Positions 34,401 through 45,346 of a stretch of 64,000 bases of DNA are shown here, in pieces; the stretch's first letter is position 1; every line of letters begins with the position of its first letter. A program made the position numbers and the translations under genes. Location: positions 62,001-126,000 of the forward strand of contig PUDQ02000113.1 of NCBI GenBank assembly GCA_002964805.2. Direction: 5' to 3'. The notes under the pieces are model-generated. The model worked only from the letters and a program-made list of their open reading frames with translations. It was not told where the DNA came from and made no database searches. This stretch comes from Trametes villosa (Eukaryota > Basidiomycota > Agaricomycetes > Polyporales > Polyporaceae).

Positions 34401-35170
34401 CATATCTTGGGGAGGTTCTTGACAGCCTCGCCGCGGGGTACGACGTCTTCGACAACGAACTGCGGTGGACGATGGTCGTCGGTCTGTGGCGATCATTGCA
34501 GCCTCCCGATGCGTCTGCCAGCCGACTCGAGGGACGCATCCGGAGCTCTGTGAAGATACTCTCGACCATCACGCCGTCCTACCTGGATCCGGCGAAGACC
34601 ACCTCTGAAGTCGGATGGCTCCTACAACGCCTCGCAAAATCCGTCGACACCCTGGAAGAACGCGTGGCCCAGTCAGTAGTTTCGCTCTTCGAGTGGCTCT
34701 CAGACACAGCGGTCTCTATCGCGAAAATGGCCGACCTCCATACCATCGCCTCGGACGAATTTGGGACCGTCCGTGACCGCCTCAAGGACGCCCTCTCCAG
34801 CGAATGGAAGGAACGCCTCGACAGTGCCTGCTGCCAGCTCTCCCCCGGCTCGGCCACCGCACCCCTGCAAGACCCGGCCGCCCTCCCCGAAAGCGCCGCG
34901 CTCTCGATCGACGACATCGACGAGCTCCTCCGGCAGACGATCCCGACGCCCTCGACGCCGCCGCGCCGGCCGCTCAGCCAAGACGTGCTCGGGCTCGTGA
35001 CGGTCTCGCCCGCGGCGCTCCTGCGCTCGCCGGCGGTGACGGGGCTGACGAAGACGTACCTGAACAACGACTTCCGGCAGCTGCGCCAGTCGTCCGCGCG
35101 CGCGAACACAAGCAGACTCCCGAGTATGCATGTGGACGTAGGTGTTGTCAATGTCGCAGCGGCGGCGTGA
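31430..35170 (+). CDS. Virilizer/VIRMA-like protein, candidate m6A-writer scaffold
   Basis: Exons 31430-31575, 31631-31793, 31844-32287, 32340-32426, 32476-33060 and 33113-35170, giving 1160 aa. Residues 1 to about 145 match the shape of the VIR_N domain: RFSSPVRVHSIRIFPAGAKP, then TEPQAFFLDVYFNAQPL, FSVDMGSEHATRLMIVKGEF and VSLAIYGEV. In human VIRMA the same order of beta strands ends in an LAIYGSV motif. The rest is an all-helical, HEAT/ARM-like body. VIRMA scaffolds the nuclear METTL3/WTAP m6A writer complex. The fungal protein is shorter than the animal one (about 1800 aa). The acceptor of exon 2 could be 31624 or 31630 (both in frame). The last few residues are low complexity. Confidence 0.8.
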
Positions 35171-35525
35171 CCGCGCTTGCTGACCACCGCTCTTTTTTTC
35201 TTGCTTCCCCCCTTTTTTGCGCGCGACGCGCGATATAGGAGTTCGAGAGCGCGAGCGCGAGCTCGCCTACGTTAGACCCCCTTGTTGTCGTGCCTGTACC
35301 CACACAGGCAGCCGCCGGAATGCAACCCTTCGCGCCCGAGCCCTTCTCGCAGCTCGGGCCCGCGTTTAGCCCCCTCTGAAGACGGTGCGGAGCATGATCT
35401 ACAATTACGGCGGCGAGAACGCGCGGCGACGAAAGGGTACAATACACGAATAGCAGCGTCCGAGGTGACCTGGAGGAAGATAGAACATAGATGCGAGGCC
35501 CCACCGTGCGCCCGACGTCGAACGG
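35171..35525. other. Convergent intergenic region
   Basis: 355 bases between the stop codons of the Virilizer-like gene and MDM34. A poly-T stretch at 35191-35219 could serve 3'-end formation. Nothing else is seen. Confidence 0.4.
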
Positions 35526-37762
35526 TCAAGACGCGTGCGGGACTCGTCGGCGGACGTGCGACGGATGGAGGCTCGGATAGCGCGGGATGAGGTCGTCGCG
35601 CGCGCGGAAGTACGTGTCCATCTCCGACGCGTCGAACTCGGACAGCGGCTGCGCGGGCGAGGACGGCATGCTCTCCTCGAAGACCGGCCGCTCGGGCGGG
35701 CGCGCGGGCTTCTTGCCGAGGCGGTGGATGCGCTTGCGGCGCGCGCGCACGGGCTGGCGCTCCGCGCTCGACGCGGGCCCGGACGAGTTCGCCTCGCGCG
35801 GCGGGACGCTGCGGACGGTGAAGTGCTCGAGCGTGCGCGTGTACGGCGAGAGCGTGTGGTTCGAGTGGCTGAGCGTGGACAGCTGCGAGATGCTGTTGTT
35901 GATCGCGGGCCGGAGGATGATCTTCGGGTCGGGGTCGTGCATGTGCCGGTCGTACGAGCTCGAGGAGAACGCGGAGTCGAGGTTGGAGGAGGCGGTCGAG
36001 AGGCGCCGCGGGCGCGAGATGCGCACGCTCGCCTCTTCTTCCGGCGGGGGCGGGGTTGGGACGGAGTGGGTCATGTCGCTGGATCTGGAAGGTTGGGTCT
36101 GTAGACTAGATGGGCTTCCTGGGCGGTGTATAGGAGAATGTGCAAGGGAGGGTACTGGTGGAATAGATAATGGCGAGCGATGGCGCGGGCTGGCGGAGCT
36201 CTCCGCATATGAAGGATGTGGGTAGCGTTGCACTGTGGGCACGGCCTCGTAATATGGTGTCAAGCCGGCGAAGTAGGGGTTGTAGAGTGAGCCGACGAGC
36301 GAGGGAGAGCGTATAGACTGCATGGATCCCGCGCGAGAGGGGAGGGGTCTGCGCGGCGCGGTAGGTGTTGGGTGTGCTTCTCCATCGGGGGAAGCGACGT
36401 GGATTTGCGACTGGGTGTGATAGACTCGTGGGCGTGTGATCGTGCCTCCGCCGACCGCGGGTACGGTCTCGTACTCGGCGAGGTCCCCTGCTTCAGATAT
36501 AGATGGCCCGACGTTCGTCTCAGAGAGGAAGTCATGCCAAGTTCCTGGGTCGAAAGAACCCGAGTCGTCGAACGTGTCGTCGATTTCACTCGTCTCCTCG
36601 GCGAGGTCCGCAAGACCCTTGTTCTGCGCGAAGAGGTTCCGGAGGCTGCTGAAGGTGCTCTTCGCAGGTAGGCCCTCCGGTCGCAGGCCGTAGGTTGGGT
36701 CGTAGTTCTCGATGTCTGGGAAGGAAGTGGGGCCGTCGTGGTGATGGTGATGGTGGTGGTGGTGCTCATGTTGGCTCGTGCTCGGCGACACTATCCGCGA
36801 GGAAGACGGCGCCGCTGACATTGTCGGACGCTTGCCCATGCTCGACGCCGACTGTATGGACGAAGACCGGGACCGCATGAATGGCGCGGCCGACGAAGCG
36901 CGCCGGATAAGACTCGGGGCAACCCCGACCGGGGGCATTCGTGGGATGCGATAGGACGGCTCGCCGGGGGTGGACGCGACGCTGCGGGTGCGCGTCGGGA
37001 CCGCGGCGGACGGCGCGGGCTTCTGGAGATAGGGCGCCTCGACCGTGGCCTTGACCCACTGCTGGCTGAGGCGGTGGATGATGCCGGGGAGGTCCTCGCG
37101 GAACATCTGGCGGAGCTGGCCCTCGATCTCGCGCTGGATGAACTTCTGGATGACGGCGATGGAGTCGAACGTGCTGTTGATGTCCACGTTCTGGAGCGGG
37201 TCCGTCTTGAAGACGAGCGTGATGCCCTTCTGGCGGGAGACGACGAGGACGACGTACGCGTTCAGCTTGAAGTGCGAGAGCCGGAGGAGCATCGGCACGA
37301 CCAGCGGCTGCTTCGCGGCAAGCATCCCGCGCGAGCCGCCCATGAGGTGGATATCGGGTTGTTTGTGGTTCAGAGGGTTCGCCTGCGCGCGTTTCAGCTC
37401 CGAGTTACATGTCGCGGTTCACTTTGAGGCTGGTACACACCTGGACCTTCGTCCTCAAGACAATGTGTGCGTCCCCGGCATAGGTGAGACGGAATATCCC
37501 GCGGAACTGGTCCATGGTGAGCTCGCCGATATCCCGTATCTCGAGCTCAGGCGGCTGCTCGGGCGGGGTCATGTAAAACTCGGCGCGAAAGCGGGAGGTA
37601 CGACGGCTGACGCACTTGGGTGCCCATCTCGAGCTCGACCACCTCAATCCTGTCCGCTATGACGGGCGGCTTGTTGCCCTTGTTGAGCGCGGACTCGAGC
37701 ATCTGGATGGCGTCCGCGTGGAACTGGTCCGAGAAACGGGGCCATTTGAAGGTGAAGGACAT
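35526..37762 (-). CDS. MDM34: ERMES subunit Mdm34
   Basis: Minus-strand, exons 37616-37762, 37441-37554 and 35526-37382, giving 705 aa. It starts [20 protein letters not shown], the hallmark of Mdm34. The SMP lipid-transfer domain (residues 1 to about 205) continues [44 protein letters not shown] and [18 protein letters not shown]. The long C-terminal half is Ser/Pro-rich and disordered, with a run of nine His residues at about 293-301. Mdm34 is the outer-mitochondrial-membrane part of the ER-mitochondria encounter structure, moving phospholipids between ER and mitochondria with Mdm10, Mdm12 and Mmm1. The second acceptor was set by family fit; using the next AG upstream would insert eight residues. 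Confidence 0.93.
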
Positions 37763-38372
37763 CGGGACGGCGACCGGGCGTGTTCGGTCTTGGGCATAAG
37801 GACGTCAGGCGCGCGGCGTTTTTTCGAGCACACGAGCGGGGCAGATAGAAGCAAACAGGGCGTGAGGGGTTGACGTCTAGCCAAGAAAGAGTATTTTGCG
37901 TGGTCAGGGAGTTAGAGGAGGCGGCGGGAAGAGGGAGGAGAGCGGGAGGAGGCGGAGGACATTGTGGAGGCGAAGCGGGGGAGAGTCGGTCCAGCCCAGG
38001 CTTGCGAAAGTGCACGGCGCGGAAATGACAGAATGCTCTCCCGCGGTCCGGTCTTTCCGTCCGCTTTCTCCTCGGGATCGGCGCATCCTCAGTCTGTACG
38101 CCGATCGTCTTTCTTCAACGAGATGGCACTTCTATCAAACAGCCAGCGCGAGGATGCGCGAGAATGTGCGAAGATATCGACGTGCAAAAGTTCAAGCAGC
38201 CACAGGCAAGCGCTCTGGATCCGGAAATATGTGCTCAAGGTGGGCGTCGGTTTCTCCTTCAGTTACGAGTCATAGTCTCGTACAACGGTATAATAACGAT
38301 CACACACACTGTGAAGATATCTGTTGCGCAAGAAGAGAACAAGAACCACGACAGCTGGAGTACATATTACTC
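37763..38372. other. Intergenic region, nothing recognised
   Basis: 610 bases between the start of MDM34 and the stop of the coiled-coil gene, both minus-strand. Presumably MDM34 promoter plus 3' UTR. A plus-strand open frame through here is not supported by domains. Confidence 0.4.
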
Positions 38373-39697
38373 TCAACGGCAGCTGGCGTTGGGAAAGTCC
38401 CACATGCCCACCATGCCCCATCGCCCCTAGTGAACCGTGTCAGCGCAATACCAATTGTGAGCTATCAATGTTCAGTGAAGGAACGTACCCTGAAGTCGCA
38501 TGTAGTAGGATGGGCGAAGTGCGTGCCGTGGATGGTAGCGGGGGTGGTACGGCACATCATATGCCAGTCGTTGCCTGGTATCAACCCATCGAGACGAGCC
38601 TCGAGTCGCTGCGATGCCGTCTGGCTCAGTATGAAGTTCGTAAACAAGGCGGTCCGATACCCACCCGCACACCTGTCTGTCCCGGGGTGCAACCCTATGT
38701 GTCAAGCAGGTCATAAGTATAAGTGATATCCCCGAATCCGAGCGTTGTCTGTACCTTGTTGTACACCGTATCCCAGTAGGGGACGCAGTCGGGTTCATCA
38801 AAATCGATGTACCAAACACCAACAACGTCGTTGTTCTACAAGCACAATATGAGGGAGGCATAATACAAGTGGCCATGAAGCACCCACATTGCGCTCGCAC
38901 TTGGACGGCTGATTGATTTCCCGACCATGTATGACGACGGGCGGCATGTTCTTGCACACCTCGAGCCAGTTCAGGTCGCCGGGAATGTCCCTCAGGTAGG
39001 AAGTGTACGTCCGCGTCCCGTACGAGTGGCAGCGAGAATCCCCGTGCGGCTCTGTCCAGTAAACACCTTGGCTCCTCCGAATGACTTCGAGCCTGTGACT
39101 CTCCTCCTCCTGGCGCTGTCTCGCCCAACCCTCCTGCTCCTGCTGAAAACCCTCGCGCGCTTGTTCCCTTTCATGCTCTTCTTGTGCACGTTCCTTCTTG
39201 AACGCGTCGCGCGCAGCCTTCTGTCGAAGTTCTTCCTCTCGACGGGTTAAGGCCTGCTTTTCGCGCCAGACCCGCTCTTCCTCCATGCGCTGCCTGGCCC
39301 AGTCCTCACGTTCCTTACGATGCATCGCCCGCTCCAGCTCCCAAGTGCGTAATTCGGCGCTGTGCTCCTTGCGCGCCTGTACCCACCCCGCAACCTCCAG
39401 TTGGTGCTTGTTCCGTTCCAGAGCCCACTGTCGACGTAGTTCTGCCTTCTGGGAAGCGGAGATGTCATTGAGCGGGCAGCGGACAAGACCCGCGTTTTGC
39501 CCGAGGAAGAGGGCGAAGGCGATCGCCCCAAACACGTAGAGCACTTTGACCCTACACGCTTGACCCCGGCCGGTGACAAGGGGCGTCCGCTCCCTGCGAC
39601 TGAACTCCACGTTCAGTGGCTTCCTGACGACCTAATAGAGAACCACTACTCACGAGGGCCGTATGCTGTTGTACGATGGCGGAGGGTCGTGTACCAT
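38373..39697 (-). CDS. Membrane coiled-coil protein with duplicated Cys-containing module
   Basis: Minus-strand, six exons: 39654-39697, 38888-39623, 38755-38835, 38665-38694, 38489-38608 and 38373-38426, giving 354 aa. A short Pro-rich N-terminus is followed by one membrane segment (about residues 37-53, VLYVFGAIAFALFLGQ). Then comes a coiled coil rich in Arg/Glu/Lys/Trp (repeated WARQR units), and two related C-terminal modules. Module 1: WLEVCKNMPPVVIHGREI...CERN, then GVWYIDFDEPDC. Module 2: DWHMMCRTTPATIHGTHF...CDF, then GMVGMWDFPNASC. The modules share Cys, PP/TP-IHG and WYID/MWDF-Cys positions. Exons of 30-120 nt code for them and were placed by phase and by the similarity of the two modules. 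Probably lineage-specific in mushroom fungi; function unknown. Confidence 0.78.
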
Positions 39698-40233
39698 GGT
39701 GGGGGTAGGAGAGCTCTGGCGGCAAACTCACAACCACGATGCCCAGGGAAGCGTGCTACCGCAGCACCCAAGGTTTAGCGGCAGGAAGCTCGGCCGCGGG
39801 TTATGCCGGGCACTCAATATGGCATTAGAACAGGTTAATCGGTCTTCTGTGATTCTCTATGTACCCAAGACTGGCAATTTGGCGGAACTAATGTATTCAT
39901 CTTGTGCTTTGGCATACCAAGAGACTAGAAGTCTAGCTGAGAGTGCAAAGACTCAGGGCAGCGATTAACAGAGGTCCTCCGAAGAAGCATGTGCCACGGT
40001 AGATCCACTAAGTCACTTGAAGAGGGGATCGGCATTCCACAGAAATTGTAGCCATTCATACTGCCGACAAGTCCCAGGTTCTAGACACTGTATCTTCGCA
40101 AGTTACAGGGAGAGACGGTATGGGCGCTTACGCGCTCACGCTCTCAAGATGCGTTGTTTGGTCGTGTTATGACCCGGCTTGCGCTTGAATTTCGAGCTTT
40201 CTGAGCTTTTGGCAAGTCCGACGATCAGAAAAC
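39698..40233. other. Bidirectional promoter region (coiled-coil gene / eIF3m)
   Basis: 536 bases between divergent starts. Slightly A/T-richer than flanking genes. No RNA gene or repeat seen. Confidence 0.4.
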
Positions 40234-41858
40234 ATGGCTGCCACAGACTCAATATCCATCTTCGCAGAGGGCACCTTTGAGGAGCAGGTATGCCGTATGC
40301 TGTGATGCTGGAGCCAGGAGATAGCTGAAAGCATCGCGTCCAGATCCTCGAGCTCGTAAACTACTTGGCCCGCTCTGTTTCTGAAGATGCACGGGCAGCC
40401 TTCATCCAGCCGTTCCAGGACGCGGTGACGACTCCGGAGGGTCAGAAGCCTATCGACGAAGACGAGGAGAGGAGACGGAAAGTACTCGGCTCGGTCATCG
40501 AGCAGGTGAAGGGTCTTGGAGAGGGCTCGGAGAAGGGTACGTCCGCTCTTTCGTCTTATACCGCTTCGCCTGACCTCCCGCTCTGCAGAGATCGAGGGTT
40601 TCTTCAACCTCCTCCTCTCCCACACCCTTGCGCTGTTCCCCATCGACTCCCCCGAAACCCGCGCACATCTTGACACCCTCCTTAAGGCCATCGTGTCCGG
40701 CACCGATCACACTTCTACCAAGTTCCGGATGTACGTCTTATTCCTGTACACCATCGCGTATAGCCTCACAGTCCATCTGCGGCAGACTCTCCAACCTCTT
40801 CAACTCCATCCCCCGACGATCCTCCCTGCGTTTGGCCGTCTACCAGACGCTCCTGGACTTCGCGAGCGCCAACGACGAGCTCGAGCTTCTCGGCATCTCG
40901 CAGACCGAGGTTGACAAGTGGCTCTCGGAGTGGGACATCTCCGCCGAGGAGAAGAGCGGGTTCCTCAAGCTGCTCGTACACGCGTTCACGAAGGCCGGCA
41001 ACCCGTGAGTCCCAATTCCCCGCGCGGACGCGCTGCGTTTCTGACGGCCCTCGTCTGCAGTGCGGCATCGTACCAGTACCAGCTTTCCTACGTCCGCTCG
41101 CTCCCCCCATCTTCCCCCGTCACCCAGTCTGCGGCGATCGAGGCCGTCGCAGCTGCGCTCCGCCTCCCGTCATACTTTGACTTCGACACCCTCTTCCGCC
41201 TCGATGCCGTTGTCGCCGCGAAGGACCACGAGCTATTCGCGCTGCTGAAAATCTTCTTGAACGAGGGTCTCCCGCAGTACAAGGCATGGGCCGACAGCCA
41301 TGCGGACGCCATCGCGAAATACGGTACGACTGAATTCAAGCGTCGCTCGATCATTTTTGTAGCTCTGACCGTTCGTCGCGTATACGCAGATCTGGACAGC
41401 GCGCAGCTCGAGCGCAAAATCCGCCTGCTCACTCTCGCGACCCTCGGCTTCCAGAACATGGGCCGCGACGTCCCATACTCCGTCATCGCGACCGCGCTGC
41501 AGGTCGAGTCTTCGCAGGTCGAGTCTTGGGTCATTGATGGTATGTCTCTCCCCTCCAGACTGAGCTTGTCGCTCAACATCTCCCTATAGTCATCCGTGCG
41601 GGCCTCCTCTCGGGCAAGCTCTCGCAGACGGCCCAGACACTCCACGTCACCCGCGCCACTGCGCGCGCGTTCGAGCGGGAACAGTGGGAGACGCTCGAGA
41701 AGCGGCTGCAGGCGTGGAAGGCCGGCCTCGCGAGTGTGCTCGAGGTCGTCTCCGCGAGCCGCAAGAAGGCGGGCGGCGATGCGCCCGCGAACGGTGCTGC
41801 GGCCGCCCCCACGGGCGTCGAGACTCCCGCCGCGGCCGCACAGGCAGCGGTTGCATGA
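40234..41858 (+). CDS. Translation initiation factor eIF3 subunit m
   Basis: Seven exons: 40234-40287, 40344-40536, 40589-40730, 40786-41004, 41061-41323, 41390-41539 and 41590-41858, giving 429 aa. The N-terminus MAATDSISIFAEGTFEEQ is followed by helical repeats (EIEGFFNLLLSHTLALFPID, SNLFNSIPRRSSLRLAVYQ) and the C-terminal PCI domain. That domain carries ERKIRLLTLATLGFQNMGRD, VPYSVIATALQVES and the winged-helix end AGLLSGKLSQTAQTLHVTRA. eIF3m is one of the six PCI subunits of the eIF3 octamer core and is present in S. pombe but absent in S. cerevisiae. It acts in the cytoplasm with eIF3b, encoded 32 kb away. The Ala-rich tail is typical of fungal copies. Confidence 0.93.
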
Positions 41859-42113
41859 GCCAGCCTCCCGTTTACACTTCGGAGGACCTGCCAAAACGCC
41901 GGGAACTACTGTATGTGGGTTCCTTGCGGCTTTCTTGTACTGGGCGCACGGGACTGTATGCTTGGGGCGTGCGGGCGGCGGCGCCCGTGAAAACGTCTAC
42001 GTGTGCTACTACTAGGCTGTAATAGACATGTTGTATCCTCAGACGATGTAACAAAGCAGTGCGCGGAAAGCGGTCTAGCAGTACGATGCGCGATAGCGTT
42101 GGGCCAGGGCTGT

Positions 42114-44442
42114 CTACCACTCTCCGTCGAAGCCGATAAACCCTGCAGGTATGGCTCGTCGGTGAGCATGTGAGGCAGGAAGTGGCGGGTCAATGGAGCA
42201 CTGACCTGAGAGGAGGAAGATCGGGAAGAAACGTTTCTTCTCGAGCGTCGAGCACCAGTTCCACGCACTCGTGAGACGGCCGTCTATACACGATCCTACA
42301 CACCAAGTCAGCTTCCCCAACTCTTCCCGTTAGTCTGTCTCCCGGCCGCGACGTACCTGCGTCGAAGTAGTTCCCGGCACCAGAGCCGTCGAAGCCATGA
42401 CGGAAGAAGTCGGCGAGAATCTCGCGCGCGAGGCCCTCTGGCGAGCCCCACTCGTCGTCGATGTACGAGCGCAGCGCGGGGTTCTCGGCAATGCGCGGGA
42501 TCTGGTCGAGCGTGTTGCAGATCGGGAGCAGGATGCGGTACACCTGCGAGTACTTGTCTACGGAAACACATGCGTAATTAGCTCGGCTTCATTCGCGGGG
42601 ACACGAGTGAGGGGAGCGGCGCACCGATGAACATGAGCGCGTTCGGGACGTTGTGGTCGCCCATGTGGATGACGGAGGAGCCGACCCAGGAGCCGATGCT
42701 GCGTTGCGCGCGGTTGAGGATGGCGTGCATCATGCGCGAAGTCTTGGGTGCAGCCTGAACACGGTTCAGGCCCTGGCCGGTGTCGCGCAGGCGGTAGGGG
42801 ACGTTCTCGTTGAGCAGGTCGCCTTCCGCGAGGGTCCATAGGTGGAACATATCTGCATTCACTGTCAGCCTCACCTCCCATTGGTGTACCTTGGCGGTAT
42901 GACTGACCGTGCAGAATCTCGCGCCAGAGCGTCAGACTCTGGAGCACGTACGCGTACTGCTTCGAGTGGTCATGCGTAAGGCGCGCGCCCCCCTTCCCGT
43001 TCTTGATCGCCAGGCTGCGCTTGCCGTCCTGCGCGTTCGTCGGGTGGAAGTGCTGCTTGAGGTGCGCGATCATGCGCTCGCACGGGTCGCGGTTCGCGCG
43101 CAGGAACGCGTGGTTGTCGCCGATGCTGTACAGGCACTGGCGCACGGCCTCCTCGCTGAGCCCGCCGCGGCGCGCGTACTTGCCCGCGAGCGTCTCGAGC
43201 GCGCGCTCCTTGCTCTTGATCTCCTTCTGGATCTCGCGCCGCGCGCGGCCCTCGGCGTAGATCTCCTTGGTCGCGACCGCGACGAGGTCGTCGCGGAGCA
43301 GGTCCAGCGCGTCGTGCTCCTCGAGCACGGTGTAGACCGTCTTGATGGGCTTGACGCAAGAGAACCCGAGCAGATCCTTGACTTCAGGCGTTTGGCTGTC
43401 CTGAGAGGTAGGTATCAGCATGGTGCGGGTAGTTTCCGTGAGGTGGTGCAGACCTGGAGGAGGTAGATGAGTTTGCCGTATGTTGAGCGCATCTTGTCCG
43501 GGTTCATGATCTTATGCCGCCGGCCGAGTTCGAAGATATCTTGGTAGAACTGGTCGTTGGACGCAAAGTCGCGGTCCTGGAAGAGCTCCTGCCCCTGCTT
43601 GTAGTCGGCGGACAGGACGAGCCCAGACAGGATTGCACATAGCTCGCGGATCTGGTGCACTATCCGTTTCGCCTTGGACAGACCGAAGCCAATGGTGTCG
43701 ATCTTGTCCGTGTACTCGGAGACACTTAGCGCGGCCTCGAGAAGGCGGAGGAACTTGCGCTCTTCGAGCGTGAGGCGCAACGGGATGAACTTCGCCCGCT
43801 CGACGAACCACTCGCCGACGGATGATCCGGGCGTGGGCTGCGAAGAGAGGACAATGTCAATTTTGGCGGTCGAAGCCTCGTCTATGGCCCGCTCTAGTTC
43901 CTCGTCGGAGTCTTCCTCATCTACGTGCATCTGCAGCGGTCGTGAGCCACGCAATACGCGCTGCGCAGGGGGCCGTGTACGTACCTGGCTTCCGTTAGCT
44001 GCCTCCCCATTTGCAGCACTCGCATCCTCCGTCTTGGCCTTCTTGCCCTGGGGCGCTGAGAGCGGGCGAGTGGCATGCCGTTTTCGGGTACCTTTCCGGT
44101 GCTGGGCGTGGAAGCAGACCTCGCAGAAGTTGTCCGAGCACGTCTCGCAGAAAACCTGGGCGGGCTGATCTGATGGTCTTCGGCATTAAACTCAAACCCT
44201 CAACCATGGTTGCTCCCATACCACCACGTACCTTCGCACTCTACACAAAACCCTTGCGCAACGTTCTCCTGCCCCGTCTCCTCGTCCCACCCGCCGCTTG
44301 AGGTCAGCGCCTCTTTCGGAGCGGTGGGGTGCTCGATATTTTCGTGGTCTCCGCTGAGGATGTTCTCGAGCGAATACGTCTGGTTCGAAGGCTCGCCCTG
44401 TGGCTTCGCCTCGTCGTGGCTCGCGGCGTTGCCTGGCGGCAT
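42114..44442 (-). CDS. DUF2009/UPF0652 protein with N-terminal zinc-binding motif
   Basis: Minus-strand, eight exons: 44232-44442, 43985-44169, 43454-43930, 42908-43400, 42625-42852, 42357-42557, 42206-42295 and 42114-42142, giving 637 aa. The N-terminal B-box-like cluster reads CVECEDQPAQVFCETC then CEVCFHAQHRKG. The rest is the DUF2009 domain: FIPLRLTLEERKFLRLLEAA, KIDTIGFGLSKAKRIVHQ, FSCVKPIKTVYTVLEEHDAL, MFHLWTLAEGDLLNENVPYR, SWVGSSVIHMGDHNVPNAL and the end GFIGFDGEW. This matches the S. pombe SPAC22H10-type UPF0652 family, conserved in plants, protists and fungi but without a settled function. Every one of seven introns joins in phase. The last exon codes only ten codons. Confidence 0.9.
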
Positions 44443-45346
44443 TTTGGGGAACTCGTGGAGAAGGGGAGGAGGAAAGAGGTGAGTGGCTGAAGCGCACGGC
44501 GGAGATCTGCCACAGCAGTTCACTCAGATTCGGGCTGCAGCTTGACCACGACCCCGCTCAACTCAGCTCTCTCCAGCACAATCACCTTGCGTTTCCTGCG
44601 TGCCCTCCTCATTTCCGACTTTCGCCCGCAGTAACGCCTCGCATTTGCGCAGATCGATGTACGTCACCGTCTACGAGGACAGGCCAGTCCATGGTGAGGT
44701 CATTCGTAGGTCGCTGTCCGCTCTCAGCCTTGCATAATAGATGTCTTCTACCTGGACGGCTTGCCAACGGGCGGTGTCGACGTACCACGCGCGTCTACTA
44801 GGCGGCCTATGACCCGGAGTGGCACGGATGGGTGCAGAACCTGCTGGACGAGGAAACTATTATAGTCAGCCAAACCCTATCCTACGCCTCCGTAACCGGA
44901 CTGGGCTGAACGTGGCGACAAGAAATCGAGTTTAGGCCTTCCTTCCTCCCCGGCGACTCCAACATTGCACCTTCCGCTGGCATGCGAGGGCATCGAGAAG
45001 ACGCCATGACATGCACCACTGCCGTGCAATTCTCGCCCTACGGCGGCACGGATGACGACCCAAGGGGTGTGCTACTCTCTCCCTTGCGTGCAAGAGGTCA
45101 CGTACGAATATGCAGGCATTTCGAGGCTTGGTTACCTTCCCGCGTCCTGGTAAGTGTGTGTGCCCCTTCACGTAGAATCTAGATCCCCGAGTTATGGCTA
45201 TCCATCCGTCAAGGGCCGTCGAATTCGGTGTGTCGTCTGGTTCCGAATAATACAATTATACTGCAGAGTACAGATTATGATCTACAACATGATATCCTCC
45301 ATGCGACGCTGGTTGGTCACGGGCGAAAGCAGGGCCATAACCTGCC
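44443..45346. other. Intergenic region with a possible gene fragment
   Basis: 904 bases. The left part is the upstream region of the DUF2009 gene. A possible small or decayed plus-strand coding fragment lies at 44657-44909 (listed separately). 44910-45346 shows no recognisable feature. Confidence 0.4.
44657..44909 (+). pseudogene. Possible decayed small gene
   Basis: An ATG at 44657 opens MYVTVYEDRPVH. A GT-AG intron (44694-44740) joins it in phase to DVFYLDGLPTGGVD. That frame then degenerates and stops at 44865. Another frame beginning just after a TACTAG at 44801 reads AYDPEWHGWVQNLLDEE and stops at 44909. The two stretches look like consecutive pieces of one protein, but the gap between them (20-26 bases) is too short for a normal intron, so a frameshift is more likely. 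It could also be chance. No family recognised. Confidence 0.25.

Noticed and set aside
35140..35160. GTAGGT...CAG near the end of the Virilizer-like gene
   Set aside because: The intron would be about 25 bases, shorter than any other in the window; kept as coding.
37896..38726. 276-codon plus-strand frame
   Set aside because: No domain; its right half is antisense to the small exons of the coiled-coil gene and the rest lies in the MDM34 upstream region.
42909..43466. 185-codon plus-strand frame made of Arg/Leu/Val/Ala
   Set aside because: Exact antisense of the conserved DUF2009 exon.
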